The notes under the pieces: model-generated
Told to the model about the DNA's origin: nothing
Seen by the model: only the letters and a program-made list of their open reading frames with translations
Databases searched by the model: none
Program-made: the position numbers and the translations under genes
Assembly (NCBI GenBank): GCA_038501625.1
Contig: JAZAYU010000003.1
Coordinates: 1,491,001 to 1,555,000 of the forward strand
DNA length: 64,000 bases
From: Corbicula japonica
Lineage: Eukaryota > Mollusca > Bivalvia > Venerida > Cyrenidae
Direction: 5' to 3'
In this document: positions 63,091 through 64,000 of the stretch, piece after piece
How positions within the stretch are numbered: position 1 is the first letter of the stretch
How the letters are laid out: every line of letters starts with the position of its first letter

Positions 63091-64000
63091 TTCGCAGGCC
63101 TAAATTTATATGTCTGATTTGGCTTACAGTTTAGTAGCGAAATAAATAATCTAATTGAATAATTTCAGAATTTATTTCTATCAAATAACAACATGAATAA
63201 ACATAACATAATAACATTTGACACAGGTCAAGATATAATCTTGGATTCGTAAGCCATGTAGAATCAGCCGAATTGACGCCAGCCAACTATTTGTAATGCA
63301 ACTGAAGCTGGTATTCAGTTTGAAGTAATTGTTTTCTATGCTGATTCTGTTTTACGATGCAAAATTTTCCTTTTCAATTCATACATTATTTTGCGATTTT
63401 TTAAAATATTTTATAAAAAGTAAGAGAATTGTTGAGAAAATGTGTGTTCTGTTATCAACTTTAAACAATTTGCAAAATTATACATGGAAAGAAAAAAAAA
63501 GGTGAGCGATAAGTAATCAAATAAAGAGGTCAGTATTGATGAATTCTTACATGCGAAATCACAATTATGACCAACAAAAATATGCTGCACAGCCATGATC
63601 AAACTTTTTTAACAGCAGCATTAAATTCAGATTTGTAGTATTTCGCAGCCCGGCATTGAACCCACTTTTCCAAAGTAATCTCAATCAATATGTAAATCTG
63701 AATCCTTTCCACCGACTCGGTCTGAATATCTAACAAAATAGAATTAAAATTGGAAAGTAAGCATTTTACAAAAGCACTACCGCTTACATTTTAATTTGGA
63801 GACATTTTATAAAAAAAAAATAATTATATCCCCACCAGGTAAAGTTACATTAAAGTTAACAGAACATAAGATCTTGTAATTACGATAAACTTAAATCGAA
63901 ATTTAAAGGTTAGCGTGATAGATTTTCTTTAAAAAATAACAGTTACATTAATTGTTAATAAGGAAGAGATTTCCAAGACAAACTGTTGTGGAAATGAAAT
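63090..64000. other. Unassigned AT-rich sequence to the right edge
   Basis: No gene, RNA or element ends recognised; frames are short. Confidence 0.4.

Overview
The window looks like one large, transposon-filled gene locus from an invertebrate animal, most probably a lophotrochozoan mollusc such as a bivalve. That assignment is inference. It rests on the AT-rich, intron-rich layout, on short tandem-repeat transposons of the kind described in bivalves (pearl/Helentron-derived), and on a MORC protein of the animal MORC3/MORC4 type.

The one host gene I can assign runs on the minus strand from a start codon at 50455 to beyond the left edge. Twenty exons were placed by hand from splice sites, reading phase and remembered family motifs. 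They encode a MORC-family GHKL ATPase (exons 1-5), an S5-like transducer region (exons 6-9), a CW zinc finger (exon 11) and a long, mostly charged C-terminal region (exons 12-20). All junctions keep frame with GT/AG sites except exon 5 to exon 6. Exons total about 2.6 kb of 50 kb; the rest of the gene is introns made largely of repeats.

Intron contents, left to right: nested TA-flanked and hAT-like elements (2.7-3.9 kb); a tandem-repeat Helentron-like element (6.6-8.0 kb); a 51-bp satellite grown inside a MITE (8.0-8.9 kb); many copies of a TTAA-flanked piggyBac-type foldback MITE, and of a second palindromic MITE that inserts into it. Intron 11 (14.7-23.4 kb) holds a mariner relic, a Ty3/gypsy retrotransposon with the unusual pol order protease-integrase-RT-RNase H (Gmr1 type, with a SCAN-like Gag), and an intact pogo-type transposase ORF with a pipsqueak HTH and a PHD-like C-terminus. 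Intron 8 holds a 2.9-kb Helentron-like element with about 1.1 kb of TGG/TTG simple repeat. Intron 2 holds a third one, carrying a near-perfect piggyBac MITE at a visible TTAA target. Intron 1 (41-50 kb) holds four separate elements with terminal inverted repeats.

Upstream of the gene (50.5-64 kb) I find no convincing host gene. It holds a MITE pair in inverted orientation, a long-inverted-repeat element with tRNA-like sequence in each arm, tandem-repeat elements, a LINE reverse-transcriptase fragment, microsatellites, and long AT-rich stretches where I see nothing assignable.

Animal MORC proteins act in chromatin compaction and silencing, in some lineages of transposons, so a MORC locus this loaded with mobile DNA is notable, although it may only reflect the genome average.
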